A stretch of 64,000 nucleotides of DNA from Serinus canaria (Eukaryota; Chordata; Aves; Passeriformes; Fringillidae), in NCBI RefSeq assembly GCF_022539315.1, contig NC_066315.1, forward strand, positions 100,669,990 through 100,733,989, given 5' to 3'. The notes beneath the pieces are model-generated. The model saw only the letters and a list, made by a program, of their open reading frames with translations. It did not search any database and was not told the origin of the DNA. The position numbers and the translations under genes were made by a program. Positions 13,701 through 25,834 of the stretch are shown piece after piece (the first letter of the stretch is position 1; every line of letters starts with the position of its first letter).

Positions 13701-14431
13701 CAAGATGCATCCTTTTCATGGAAGCCAGGATTCTGGATGGTGGCACAGAGAGACTTACAACAACCACAGGAAGATGAAGGTTTTGTTGCATATAAAACAA
13801 GAAACAGAATTAGAATGCAACCCTCTTAAGCTGAGACAGCACTCACTTGCAAAGATCTGGGCACTCTGAACACCACCTGTCAGCAGCAATGTATTCTTTT
13901 TAAGACTCATCTACTCCTACAGGATGACCTTGTTTGCTTCTTTCTCACCCTTCACAAAGAGCTCTTTTTGTAAATAAAAGAATAGTGGAAACACTGGGCC
14001 ATGCATATTTACTAGGAATCCCAACTCAATCCTAAAGGTGTCCCATGCACCCTTTACAGGTAGAAACCTTCAGAAACACAGAAACAGAAACACAGCATCC
14101 AACTCCACAAAGCAGGCACTGGGGAGTTACCTCAAGACGACAATTCAAACAGGAGTTTTATGTTTGAGAGACAAAATTAATAATCAGCTATGATGACATT
14201 TAACAGGCAATACCTGGACTACTGCCACTCCCAGTTCCATAGAGAAGACACAGCCTTCAGATGTTTGGGTCTCCACAGTAATTTATTCCATACCCACACA
14301 ACGAGCTGTAAGGCTCTTAAAGCACAGATTCTGTCACAGTGTTTTACTTCTATTTTAAGACTGTGAGCTCAGCATGTGGCAGAAGAAGGCAATGTAAAAA
14401 AGCAGGAAGTCCCCCAAAAGTGCAAACTTAC
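10790..14431 (-). other. TWSG1: TWSG1 intron between coding exons 2 and 3
   Basis: The intron is about 3.6 kb, AT-rich and GT-AG. I recognise no dispersed repeat, RNA gene or extra exon in it. The ORF of about 70 codons at 12.9 kb and others like it lack any protein similarity I know. Confidence 0.8.
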
Positions 14432-14531
14432 CAACACAGTCACAGCACTCATCCCAAAGTGTGCCCAGGCAGAGCATACACTCCTTACAGCAGGAACAGT
14501 TCCCTTCCCCAGGGCGGCACTGACACAGCTC
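14432..14531 (-). CDS. TWSG1: TWSG1 coding exon 2 (N-terminal cysteine-rich domain)
   Basis: 100 nt from phase 0 to phase 1, with acceptor TGATTCCAG|GAGCTG and donor GTTG|GTAAGT, a strong site. It encodes residues 42-74 and the first base of Gly75: [15 protein letters not shown], then [18 protein letters not shown]. Eleven cysteines in 33 residues make up most of the N-terminal domain, which in the family carries BMP binding. N52-C-S is an N-glycosylation sequon. There is no open reading frame with its own start here, so the exon is found only by translating between splice sites. Confidence 0.95.
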
Positions 14532-17500
14532 CTGGAATCAACAGACACTCATTACACTGCAGCAATCCCAGATGAAAAATAACTACACAGCAGAGTGATT
14601 TTTCCTCAAGCCACAACTCAAATTAGGGCATTAAAAAAGCTTAGTACTCTAATACAGTGAGTAAACGGTGAAACAACTCCAGCCAAAATCCGATCCAAGT
14701 TTACAAAAGGATCTTTTGCGAGTTTGCTTTTTTTTTCTTTAAAGGTGACATTCCGAAGAGAAATCTGAAGCAAGCATTTAAAAGACAAAAAATCCTATTC
14801 ATGGGAAATGTGTGTGCACTTTTGTGCATGTGCATGCCTAAATCTACAAGTTCTTTGAATGTTTTCCCATCACAACCAGGAAACTTGGAGACAGATGCTT
14901 CTTTATATATAAATAGTGACCGTACATTATAATTTAACTAAAAAAGAAAGCTACTATAAGCCACATGTGCCCACTCAAGACTTGCTGATGTCTACCATCA
15001 CACCTATCCCTGGATTCTAAGAGGAACTTACCCATTTAAGAAATCTGACCACAGGATTTTCTGCATCTCCCAACACTTGTTACACATTGCTCTCTGTTTG
15101 CAACATCAGTGACCAGATTTTCCCCCCTTCCCACCCACCCCAGGTCTAGATGATTCATTTTTGCTATTATGAAAACAACCTTATGCTCCCTCCAGATTGA
15201 CACCTTGGGAAACCTATGAGACTTCTAGAGCATCTGGAAAGTGAAATGGCCTACACAAATATTTTTCTTTAACCATTAATAACCAAAAAAGATGGAAAAA
15301 GCATGGAAACATATAAAGACAAATACTTCTGTTCGTACTACCTAAACCCAAAATCTCTGGTTTAGCAGTCCTGCTGGAGACATACACTTGTGGACTCAAA
15401 GCATGGAAAAAGCTGACAGGAATGAAGACTATCTAAAAACCAGGCAGTCTCCTTCCCTCTAACTGAAATCCATACTAGTAACTCCAGGTTGGCCAAAAGA
15501 CTGCAGCTGCATGACAATAATTCACAGCCTTGAATTACATCATAGCGCAAAATACAGACCAGCCAAGAAGTCCCTTTGGTTATCCTGTCTAAAAATTTGG
15601 CTTTGATGACGTCTGTCTAACTCTCACATTACACACAACTGGGGAGAAAACAAATCCCATTACTGGAAACACTGACCACGGGATCTTTCCACCCCTGGCT
15701 TTACTGGAAGGGCCATCGGCAAATCTGTTATGCACCAGGCCAGGGGGAAGATTGTGCCCATCCCCACTCTGATCCTATTATCCAGAGGCAGAGGAGGGAC
15801 ACACTGCAGGAGATGCTCATGGACAGGTGAGAAGGACAGGAAGGTGGTTTGGTTTGAAATTCTCCTATCTTGGAGTCTCCACCCATGGTTCCACCCCAGC
15901 TGGGTCAGGGGCATCTCTCCTTACACTGGTGACAGGTCACCATGTAAAAGTCACAATGTCACCTGCAAAGTCAGGTTTCTTTCTGAAGCACCTTGGGAAA
16001 AGCTCAAATTGGGCAAAATTCCACTTTATAATAATTCTTTGCTTGCTATTGTTAAGAAGAACAAGGTAGGGGAGAAAAAGACATTTTTATAGCAAATGTC
16101 AGGAACACATTTGCAAGGCACAGCAAGGTGCAGTCTCGCCCCTGATCGTGTACGACTCCTGTTCTCTCTTTACCCTGCAAAACTGGCCACTGTAAATACC
16201 CACAGCCTGTTGAGCTGCACAGTGGCCACCCCTCACTCACACCAACTCACGTGGGCACACAGAAGACCAAGGAGTGCACTTCAGAGAGGGAGGCCAGAGC
16301 AAAGTCTGTGTAGGGACAGGCCTCCAGAACACCAAATGGAGCAGCAAGGCTCCCAGGACTGCACCAAGACTGAACAAGCCCTAGAATATGCTGCAGACAA
16401 GCTGCAATGTACCAATGCAGTATAAATCCACTGATTCCTTGGTTTTCTATTCACTTCATCCCAGATCACAAGTCGTCTTGTATCCAGCAAAGGAACAAAA
16501 TTCACCAGCTATTGGTTGTGGTACATAATGCTGAGAAAAGCTCTCGCCTGTAGAGTTTATTGTGACCGGTTTGCCCCACTGACTGATGGAGAGTGAACCC
16601 CTGCTCCACACACATTTCTGAAATAGGCAGCCCTTGCAAGTGTTGAATTTTTATTTACAGAGTGGAAAACTAGTAAGATTTATTACTTTTTCATCCTCGA
16701 AATTTATGAATGGCACCTATCACTGTTTCCACACAAACTGTGCCGTTTCCAAGTAAAAGAAGAAAACAGGCTGATTACCAAAATATGTACATTTTTCCAC
16801 CACAGGAGACACCACAAACTTAGAAAGATGACTGATGTGAGTTAATGATGCATTTCTAAAACATTTATCTTACCATTTGATAAACATATTTTGTCAGCCT
16901 TTAGAATAAAAAGCCTGAATAGAGCAACCTTAAAAAAACCAAAGAATTAAGCATTAAAAATATCCAATTTATTCTTCAACAGTAAAACTGGGCAAACAAC
17001 TTTTACATTTTAAAGACACCAACTGGCCAGCATGTGGGAGGAGGCAATTCTCACTAAACTATTAAATGTAATGCATGAAGAGAAGCCAGAAAGTTCACAA
17101 AACTAAAGTTTTTTTCAGGTTTATGGAAGAGTACTCAGAGAATTAAATGTAACCTTAAATTCTGCACTTGCAACCTGTTAACAAAAAATTCTGCCTAGCA
17201 TCTATGTGCATAAGCACTGACTTGGGGCCAGCACCATTACACCTACCAGTATTGTAACAAGTTTGTTTTTACAGGAAAGGTTCATGAGCAGTGCAATATT
17301 TAAAAGGTTTTTTTGGTCACTGTTTGGGGTTGTTTGTTTGTTTGGTTGCTTTTTTAATTATTGTTTCTTTATTTTAAAGTTGGAGGGAGAGGAAGGAAGG
17401 AAGAAAGAACAACCGAATTAATTAGTCTTCTGCCACTTTGGGGCAATAACTGTATGTTTTTCCATGTCTCTGTTTGCACACCCATGGTTCCCCTAACCAG

Positions 17501-20500
17501 TTTTGAGTCCTCCTGCCTGACTCATCCCCACTGGATACCGTTACAGGATACATCTTTTTAAAAGAATGCTTGCATGAGACGTGGGTGAAAGCAAGGCAGA
17601 ATAAGGAACGTTTCTTGTTGATAGCTGGGGGTGGTGAGGCGTCAGTGGAAGAAAATATTACTCATCAGTCAACTTGGCAACTTCCCAAGCTGAACTACTG
17701 AAGGTGCATCGAAGATGTATTTTGATAGGCAAGAAACAAGCCTCACAGTTTAAAAATACAGTATTAAGTAGGAAGTAGGCATGTTTGTACAATAAAGATA
17801 CTCCTGCTCCAGAGAGCAAACAAAAATTTTTGGAAGATGTTTAACATCTGAATTTTTTCCAAAGCTTTCTTGAAATTCCAGAGAATATTTTCTTGGTGCA
17901 GGGAGACGCAGGACCTGAAGGCATTGGAAATCTCTGCAAACTGGAAGGGGGAGTGAAAGAGAGCTTTTTTCCCTAGAACAGTTTAATAACAGAAAATCTC
18001 CTGGAAGCAAACCAACCAGAACTGTTTTGTTAACCCAAGTGGGTTACGTACTGCAGCTACAACACACACTGGAAGTAATTTTTAGATGCTGAAGCCCTGA
18101 AGTTAAGGAGTGGCATTTATTTCATACCACAGGGCTAAAATGTCTTGGAAATCCTTTCAGGCTGACAAGTTTGTACACAGGATTAACAGGAGGCGAAAAA
18201 GACAGATGAAAAGAGATTTTAATTGGAACGATACCACACCAGCTGAGGTGGCTGCAGGTCTGTAGAGTTCAGGAGAGAAAATCCTGTTTTCTCCACAAAA
18301 CAACCTCTCTTTAGAAGGATCGTAAAACCATGCCTGAATTGTAACACCATTTGTTTCCTATGCACAGCAACAGTTGAAAGCACTGTTGCAGATGAGGTAG
18401 CAAAGCTCAGCTTCCAGCCCAGCACTGAAATTCCACCCGAGCCTGATTCCTGCCAGGAGCTCTGCACCTCAAGAGCCAACCTGGGACTCGCCTCAAACCC
18501 TTTTGCTATGAACAATTGTGGGAACGTCTCATCCTTGAGGTTTCTGCCTTCAAGGATTTCCTCCATGTTGCAAGGACACAATATGCCCTCCCCCCCGCCC
18601 AGTGTGTGTAACTGGCCTTTTCATCTCCTCCACACATGGAAACATCAAAACAGCCCACACGGCCAAGTCAACAGCAGATGTGCTCAATAAACACTGCAGC
18701 ACACGCTCCGTGTGCTCCCAGGGCTCCACCTGGAATGCACAGCAGCAGTGGCTCAGGGACTCCAGTCCCCCATCCCAGGGGCATGGGAAGGAGCTACGGC
18801 CAGAGCCTTGAAGGGCCAAACTAATTTTGTGGACTCACTCTCTACACTCCCAAGTCTTACCCACAGCTCTCTCAACAGCTACAGGAAGCCATAAAGTTTC
18901 TTAGCAAAGGCTGAGCTTATGCAGAGAGATGCCTCAAGCTGTTTTCTTCCAGGCCTTTGCTTATGGAAAAAGAGGAGCACCAATAAAGCTAGAGCCCGAG
19001 ATGCAAAGGGAAAGCTGAATCCATGGGAGTTGTTGATCTCATGCAGTGTTCTGGATCTAACAAAATAAATATTTATGTAGGGACCACCCTTAAGCAGAGG
19101 AGCTCCTAAGGAGTGGCAGTAATGACTGTTCTGACTTCTAGCCATGCTGGCAAAAATATTTATGTTAACCGTATGCTTTTTGAGAGAGCAGGTCTCTTGT
19201 CCCTCTGTCTCCAGGACAGGCAGCCTCTCTTTCTGCACACAGATGCAGATGACAAACACCCACAATCTGTTTGTTCCCCCAGTTGTCTCTGAGTGACGTT
19301 ATCTGGGTTTCAAGATAGGGATTTTGCCGAACTTGAACCGCGATAAAAGTTGGTGAGAGAAAAATGTCATGTGATAGCCAAGCAACCTCCCTCAACATGG
19401 TATTTTATTTTCAAGTTCAGATTCCTCCAGAAGAGCTTAGAGGGGAAAAAAAGTACATGGATATACTCTACTTGCATATCTATCCAGGAAAGAACATGCA
19501 TTTCATATACCAATGCAGCACTTTGCCACAACAACACTAAAGTTTCAAGACAAAAGAAAAAGCCAAGAAGAAAGATGACAATTGCTTTAAGTCAAAGCTT
19601 TAGGATATCTTCCTGTCCACAATCAGACTAGTCTGACCTGATCTGTTCTTCTATAAAGAATGAATACTGACTGGTAAGTCAGGCCTGTGTGCAGGAAGAC
19701 AGCAGCCAGATGGTGAAAGCAAACAGTGTCATTCCCTTGCAACTGCACCCAACTCACATGGCCTGGGCTACTTTAGGGTCTCAGAAGATTGCATATGATT
19801 TTGATTTTAGGGAAATGCTTTAAAAAGAGACTCCACATCACCTGTACAAAGTAAGAGAGAACACACCTACCACAAGTAAAGCAGTTCAGTGGTTTCTCTG
19901 TATGCACAGGGCTGTATTGCTACAGAGATGCCAACATAATCCAAGGAAAGCACAGTTGTATGAGCCATTTCCATGCACTGCTGAACCTCAGCCCTTTATT
20001 GCCAGCTGAGTAAGGACTCTGGGCTGTGCTCTATTCAGACTAGCTCATAAAAATAAAGTTTAAATGCTTGCTGTCTCAAGCTTGACTCAATAAGAGATGA
20101 TTTCTCAAGGAGGAGATATCTGTTCTTTCACAGATGGTGGACTCCATCAGTGGCACTGGAAAAGGAGACACATCTTCCCTGTTGTCCCCTTGGCTTATAG
20201 AGAAACAAGCACTGAATCAAATGAAATCCAGCACCTGGACCAATAACTTTCCCCTGAATCAACAAATCTGTACCACTGGAATTACTATTTAAGTGCCACG
20301 TACACCCAATGCCACAATTAGCATGTTACTTCTGACATGTTTCAGTCCTGGAGCAGATTTCAAAAAAATGCAAGAGAAGGGGCTTATAAGTGCATCAGTT
20401 TGTCACAGTGCACAATGTCCAACATGCCAGTGAAACCACTGGAGTTCTGTTTGATAAGGTAAAAATCAGAAGCCTCGTTCTTGCTCCCTTATTTAACAAT

Positions 20501-21514
20501 TCCACAGATTGTGGTGGGGCTGGAAGAAGCAGCAATTTCTTTTTTTTTCACTTCTAAAGCAAAGGCAGTGCAGAACCCAGAAGAAGATGGTTCAGCCTAC
20601 AGTCAGTCTTCATTCTACAGGAAGGATTTGTGAATCTGACAAGTGTTTTATTTGTAACCCAGACAAATTTTAGACAGAAGTCAGCAAAATGAAGTAAACA
20701 TGGAAATGCTTGAGGCCACTTCTGCATCTCTTTTCAGGCTGTGACCATGCCTTTACAGTAAGCACACTCACATCTTACTGCCATATGACGTTGGGGCTCT
20801 CTGTTATTGCCTTTCCCATCTACAAAGAGGCAGTAGGAAACAGCTGCTTTTAAAAAAGCTGCAGCTGACCACATGAAGCCTCCTTTCTCAGTCTGGAGTC
20901 AAGAAGCACGCTCTGTTTACCATGACTAAAAAAATACTTGGTAGCTACCAGAACTGTTTGTCATTTTGCAAGAAAAGGCCCTTTTGCTCTGCTGCACACC
21001 ACATCTCTTAACTCCTGCTCTAAGAAGAGCAACCTGCTCTCTTTCTTTCACTGTACAGACATGCAGTGAGTCTAAAGCAGCATAATGAATTTAACATCCA
21101 TTTCCTACCAGTTCAGCTCATAAGTATTTGGTTTGGTTTTTAGGCATCTTTTAATTCAGTGTACCAACCTGATGCTATGGAGAGCATCAGGCGTCAACTC
21201 CTGACCCTGTGCTTGAGACTTAAGGAACTGGACAAATTGAAAGTTAAGGGCAACATCTCAGACAGACATAATCCTTGGCTTGAAAAAGTTTCAATTAAAA
21301 AAACCCAAAAAGCATGCCCATATAAATACGCACCTGGTATTCTCTGTCTATAAAATGGTTGTAAATCTGCACTTATATGGGTAGGAGATCAAACCAACCT
21401 CTTTACAGAGACACTACTTAACATGAAATACCAGTCATTTGTATCATTTCAGGAGGCAGTTTCAGGGCTGTTTTCAGCACCCTTGGAAGCAGATGGAGGA
21501 CGCAGGTCTCGTAC
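14532..21514 (-). other. TWSG1: TWSG1 intron between coding exons 1 and 2
   Basis: The intron is about 7.0 kb and GT-AG. It holds a small GTTT-rich run around 17323-17350, and otherwise no recognised dispersed repeat, RNA gene or further TWSG1 exon. The many 60-120 codon ORFs, such as those at 15.7-16.4 kb and 18.2-18.9 kb, look like chance. Confidence 0.8.
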
Positions 21515-21637
21515 CTGTATCAGGCATTTGCTGACGTCGCTGGCACAGAGAGCCTTGTTGCAGCCTGTTGATGATGGGATCCACAGCAGGAACAGAAGGA
21601 CAGTGACTGCGGGCGCCGTGATGTACTGTGACCTCAT
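21515..21637 (-). CDS. TWSG1: TWSG1 coding exon 1 (start codon, signal peptide)
   Basis: The start at 21637 is chosen because the ATG has A at -3 and is followed at once by a signal peptide (MRSQYITAPAVTVLLFLLW, then IPSSTG). The mature protein begins CNKALCASDVSKCLIQ, the conserved start of twisted gastrulation. 41 codons end exactly at CAG|GTACGA in phase 0. The exon itself reaches 21642, where CACCTGCAG|GAAAC is the likely acceptor, leaving only five bases of 5' UTR in this exon. The predicted signal cleavage is near residue 25. The signal peptide differs more from family members than the mature part does, as is usual. Confidence 0.93.
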
Positions 21638-21642
21638 GTTTC

Positions 21643-23671
21643 CTGCAGGTGAGCAATTTTCACAAGCACTTCAACCAGCACTGAAACAAGAACCAGCGAC
21701 TGAAAAGGCTGTTGGAACCCAAGTCAAATTCCATTCCATTCCCCCCTGTCAATTCCTTCAATAAATATGAATATTTTTTTAAAAATGCAAACTGGGGTAC
21801 TTCACAGCAAACCCAACCCCTCCTCCTCCAGCTAACTTGTTTGTACAAAGCAATAGTTTCTGTTATTGCACCATTGGATTAAAACTGCATTAACTTGAGG
21901 TGAGCAATCTCAAGTTTGCAGCATCAAATATGACATCCTACAATAAAAACTGCCTCAGATGAGAAAACCCAACAAAGGAGACCTAATTTTGTAAATGCCT
22001 AAAGCAGAAAGATGGGTTTTGTGTAGCATCTACTCAGGTTAAGGTACACACAGGTCTGTAGGGCCAAGGCCACACAGCAACCTTTTACAACAAGGCAAGT
22101 TGCCCCATCATCTTTAATGCAGACAGGCAGCTATTTTCACATGGACTCTTAGATGTCACACAGGCTATCAACCCAATCACAAAGTTGTTAACTTCTTTTT
22201 TTAAAATATACAGACACCAACATTAAAAAAAAAAAAAAAAAGCACCAGACACTTTGAGCAACGTAACTTTCAAAAGCCAAGCAAGTGTCTGAGGTCAACC
22301 AGAGACAACAAGCATCTGCTACATCAAACGGACAGGAACCGGGTTTGTTCAAAGCATTCCACCTTTCTCCCTTTGTGAAAGCCCAGGCTGTCAGCAGGTG
22401 GTATTTGCGACAAATATATCACGATTAGCAGCGTGCCACTCAGTTTTTACTTGCTCTTTGCATGTGAGCCCGGCCGAAAGAGGACCTATTGCACCAGGCA
22501 CTGTACCAATATATAATAAAAGGCAGCCCATGTTTGGGCAAGCTTACAGCGAGCCTGTATTGTTCTCCTAAGAGAGAAAGAATGCTAATGGAGCACTGGG
22601 TTGCTTTCTTTTGGTATCTAGAAATGTTTTTCTGTTTTATGAACTACAAAACCCAACACCCTCAATGAGCAAAAAAGTGGAGAATGAAGGCACGATCTGG
22701 ACATTCAAAGTCTGCGTCCCATTAGTCCTTCTTACAATGGTTGTTAAATGCCTCCGAATCTCGCTGTGCTGGGCACGCCGCCATCTGTACCAAGTTTTGC
22801 TGGGGAGACCCCCCTGCAAGACCCGGGGGCACGCACGGAGAGCAAGGGATCTTTTCCCTCACCGCTTTCTTTCCCTGCCACCCGGAGCCAAGGACGCTTC
22901 CTTCCAGCAGCTACAGCCGCCGGCCCGGACCCGGCGGGTGCCGCATCCCGGGCGCGGGAGCGGAGGCGAGCACGCTGCCTGCCGAGGGGAGCGATCCAGG
23001 CGTGCTCCCGCACGGCTCGGGCGCGGGGCTGCGTTACATAAAGGGTCCTGAGCAGCGGGGCCGGTCGATGCCGTCTCCACGGACACCCCTCGGGTGCGGA
23101 CCGGGGTCCGGGCGCCCCTTTCCCGGCCTTCCCCCCCGCTCCAGTTCCGATTCACGGACCGCTGCTTTCCCAGACTTTTATGCGGCGCGGAGCCCCCCGG
23201 AACAGGACCCCCGCCCACCGCCCCTCCTCTCCCGCAGCCCACCCCGGCCGCACCGGCTCAGCATCGCTCCCCCGCTCCGCCGGGATCGCACCCGGGGCGG
23301 AAAACTCCCCCAAAAACCCCTCCGGCCGATCGACCCGCGCTCGGCTCCCCGTCCCTGCCGCAGCTCCCGAGAGGCCCGGGCCCCAAAGATGGCACTGCCA
23401 GGGGCCGGGAGGCCGGTGACAAGGAGGGAGAAGTGGGAGAACACCCCCGCGCCGAAGTGGCCCGGGGCAGGCGGGGCCCCGCACGGGGAGCGGGTCTCCT
23501 CCTCCTCCTCCTCGGGCAGGCACGCAGGCAGCGGGGCGGCCGCGCCGAGACGCACCGAAACTTTCCTGCCACAAAGAAGCAGCCACGGCTCCGCCGCCTT
23601 CTCCACCTCCTCCTCCCCAGCCACCGGCTCCATCCCTGCCGCCCCCCGCGCACTCCCCCGGCGGCGCTCAC
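21643..23671 (-). other. TWSG1: TWSG1 5' intron (inferred)
   Basis: The intron between the inferred non-coding first exon and coding exon 1 is about 2 kb. Its right half lies in the CpG island. It holds an A run at about 22225-22241 and nothing else recognised. Its right boundary depends on the candidate donor at 23671. Confidence 0.5.
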
Positions 23672-24340
23672 CGGGCGGCCCCGGGCCGGGCACCCCGCGC
23701 TCCGCAGGCGGCTCTCGCTGCTCCGGAGGTGGCGGCGGCGGCAGCAACCCCGCGCCTCGTCCCACTGCTCCCCCCTCGGCCGCAGGCAGCGCGGAGGCGG
23801 CGGCCTCGCATCATCGCCCCGCCTCGGGGCACCGTCAGGCGCCGGGACCCTCCCCCCGGGACCCTCCGCCCCGGCGGGCGGCGGCTGCGCGGAGCGGGGC
23901 GGGAGGAGGAGGCGGAGGCAGGGGCCGGGGCTGGTGCACGGGAGCTGCCGCCGGACCGTGCCTAGCGGGAAGGGACGGGACGGCCAGGCCACTGCCTCCG
24001 GAGGGGCTTCTTCAGGGGAGGACGAGGGAATATGCCCCCGCAACCCGAGTGCGAAACTCGGGGTTCTGTGGGCAGGCAAGCAGCCCGGGAAGCCGGGGCG
24101 GGAGCAGCGGGGCGCGGGGGTCGCGCTGAGCGGCCGCTGCGGGGAGCAGAGGGCGCCCGGGGCAGCGCTCCTGTGCTGGAGTGAGGCGGGAGAAAAGGAA
24201 CCGGGGGGCAGCGCCCCTGGAAGCGCCAGCGGGGACCGCGATGAACTTCCCGATGGCTGAGAAGGTGCAGGTGCCCCGGGAAGGGACACTGGGCTTCCGG
24301 ACAACCTTTCCCAGGACCCTCTGAAATGCGGCTAGACGGC
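22780..24340. promoter_or_regulatory. TWSG1: CpG island, probable TWSG1 promoter
   Basis: About 1.5 kb of very GC-rich, CpG-dense sequence stands out sharply in an AT-rich window. It lies directly upstream of the TWSG1 coding exons on the minus strand. There is no clear TATA box. GC boxes (GGGGCGGG at 23896-23903) and GGC/GGA-rich runs fit a housekeeping-type promoter. Long open frames on both strands here (up to about 460 codons) arise because stop codons are rare in GC-rich DNA; their translations are low-complexity Pro/Arg/Gly/Ala. Plus-strand (divergent) transcription from the island is possible but not shown. Confidence 0.85.
23672..23900 (-). other. TWSG1: TWSG1 candidate non-coding exon 1 (5' UTR)
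   Basis: On the minus strand a good donor, CCGCCCG|GTGAGCGCC, ends at 23671. Joining it to the acceptor at 21642 would give a 5' UTR exon of about 200 bases in the centre of the CpG island, a layout typical of TWSG1. The transcription start is not visible from sequence, so the right boundary is a guess near the GC boxes. Two adjacent ATGs at 23814 and 23811 fall inside this exon. Confidence 0.4.
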
Positions 24341-25830
24341 GGCTTTATCCTCTCACGTGCCAAGCTCCAAGAGACCAAGGTAACAAGTTTGGTCCCTAGA
24401 AGAAGAACACAAGAGGATCCTGGCTGGGTACCCAGAAACTGAGAGTAGCTCTCGGGCTTCCCAGGAGGCAGCTACACCCTGGCGAGGGAAAAGGGGCCAT
24501 GGCGCCAACGCGTTACTACCGTATTTCATCTCATCCCTTCTTCCTAGCCCCCGGCACTCTGTTGAGGTAAACCCACAGGCCGGTGGCCTTAAACAACACC
24601 TGAGGTATCATCCCACAAAGTAAACTCAGGGAAAGAAAAGGGAAAAAAAAAAAAAAAGGAACAAACCTTGGATTCAAATCAGAGAAGCCAAGAGATCGGC
24701 ATCTATGGTCCTGAAACATTTGGAGCAATAGAACTTACTAAGAAGTTGCAATTGTAAAAACTGTTGCAGACTGGGAAATTGTTTCTCCTTATAAAGACTC
24801 AGGCTAATGCTAAAAAACATCTGTCTTCAGATCTCCTTACAAGATACTGTGAAAGTATTTTTCTTGTCTCCTGCACACCAAGTATTTTTGTTACACACTT
24901 CTTTTCTAACACAGCCAAGACTTCTGCAATCCAGGTTTTTTTTCTGTTCTTTTTGCTAGCCTCTTAATTACTGCTATCTCATATTTCTGCCACTTCCAGT
25001 CATGTCTGTTACTTTTTACTACTCTAGCAAGGAACTGATAGAAGTAACTTGTACCCCACTTACTAGTTAGCACCTTGCAGCTTTTCCTCATTTTTTCAAG
25101 CAGATAAACAGATTTCTGTAGCATTTTAAGATTTTACAGCTATGTTCAGAAGAGTATTTAACTTTGAGAAGAAATTTGCTTTTTCCTCAATAGTTTCAAT
25201 TTTGAATGAGGTCAGGAAGATATTCCTGTAATAAAAGCAGGAACAACTTCTCCTTCCACAAGTACTTAACGCATTAAAAGTGAAAAAAAAAAGTTACAGG
25301 GCAGGAACTACATATTAATTGGCTTCACTGTGCTTGAGTTATTATTTATTCTAAACTGGCACCAGCAGTGATGTGCAGAGGGAAGGAGTCTGCAGTCCAC
25401 AGAGTCTTTTGTTCACTGCCTGTTTGCCCTGTGCCCCAGGAAATGCCCCCTGGACATTCACACAAGCACAAGGAATAAGTTCGCAATGGTAGCTCACCTA
25501 CTCATTAAAAATCAGTTCAAAACCAAGGATTTTAAATCTCTTATTCTGAGTAACCAGCTGTCCTGCCCAAGCCTCACTTTTGGAAATAATTTCACAGACA
25601 TCAGATCTCAAGCATTCTTGAATAATTTACAGCCTAGAGGGTAACAAATCTTTTTCATGAATATCTGTAACCTCATACTAATAAATAATTAACTGTCTGC
25701 TCATTAACAGTACTAAGAATAAAAAAAGCATTAAATTTCACAACATGGAGAATTTTTTTCAACTTTTCCATTGAGTCTCCAGGAATGCTAAGGTTTGATG
25801 TATCAAGTGTTCCAATACTAAGAAATTCCA
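24341..25830. other. Intergenic gap between ANKRD12 end and TWSG1 promoter
   Basis: About 1.5 kb of AT-rich sequence with no recognised exon, repeat family or RNA gene, apart from an A run at about 24642-24656. Both neighbours are transcribed on the minus strand, so ANKRD12 transcripts that fail to terminate would run through here into the TWSG1 promoter. Confidence 0.6.
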
Positions 25831-25834
25831 ACTA

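Larger units (their letters stand above)
455..23900 (-). other. TWSG1: TWSG1 gene, approximate transcript span
   Basis: The span runs from the CpG-island promoter on the right to the last poly(A) signal on the left. Four coding exons (123, 100, 267 and 182 nt of CDS) join in consistent phase to 672 nt, which is 223 residues plus a stop and equals the length I know for vertebrate TWSG1. The product is a secreted, cysteine-rich extracellular modulator that binds BMPs and chordin and tunes BMP signalling; that role is family knowledge. The 3' end rests on a poly(A) signal at 473-478. The 5' end is inferred from the CpG island and a candidate donor, so it is uncertain by a few hundred bases. Confidence 0.9.

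Noticed and set aside
22741..24304. Long open frames of 195-462 codons on both strands in the GC-rich region
   Set aside because: They overlap in several frames on both strands, translate to low-complexity Pro/Arg/Gly/Ala sequence, and occur only because stop codons are rare in a CpG island. No known domain is seen.
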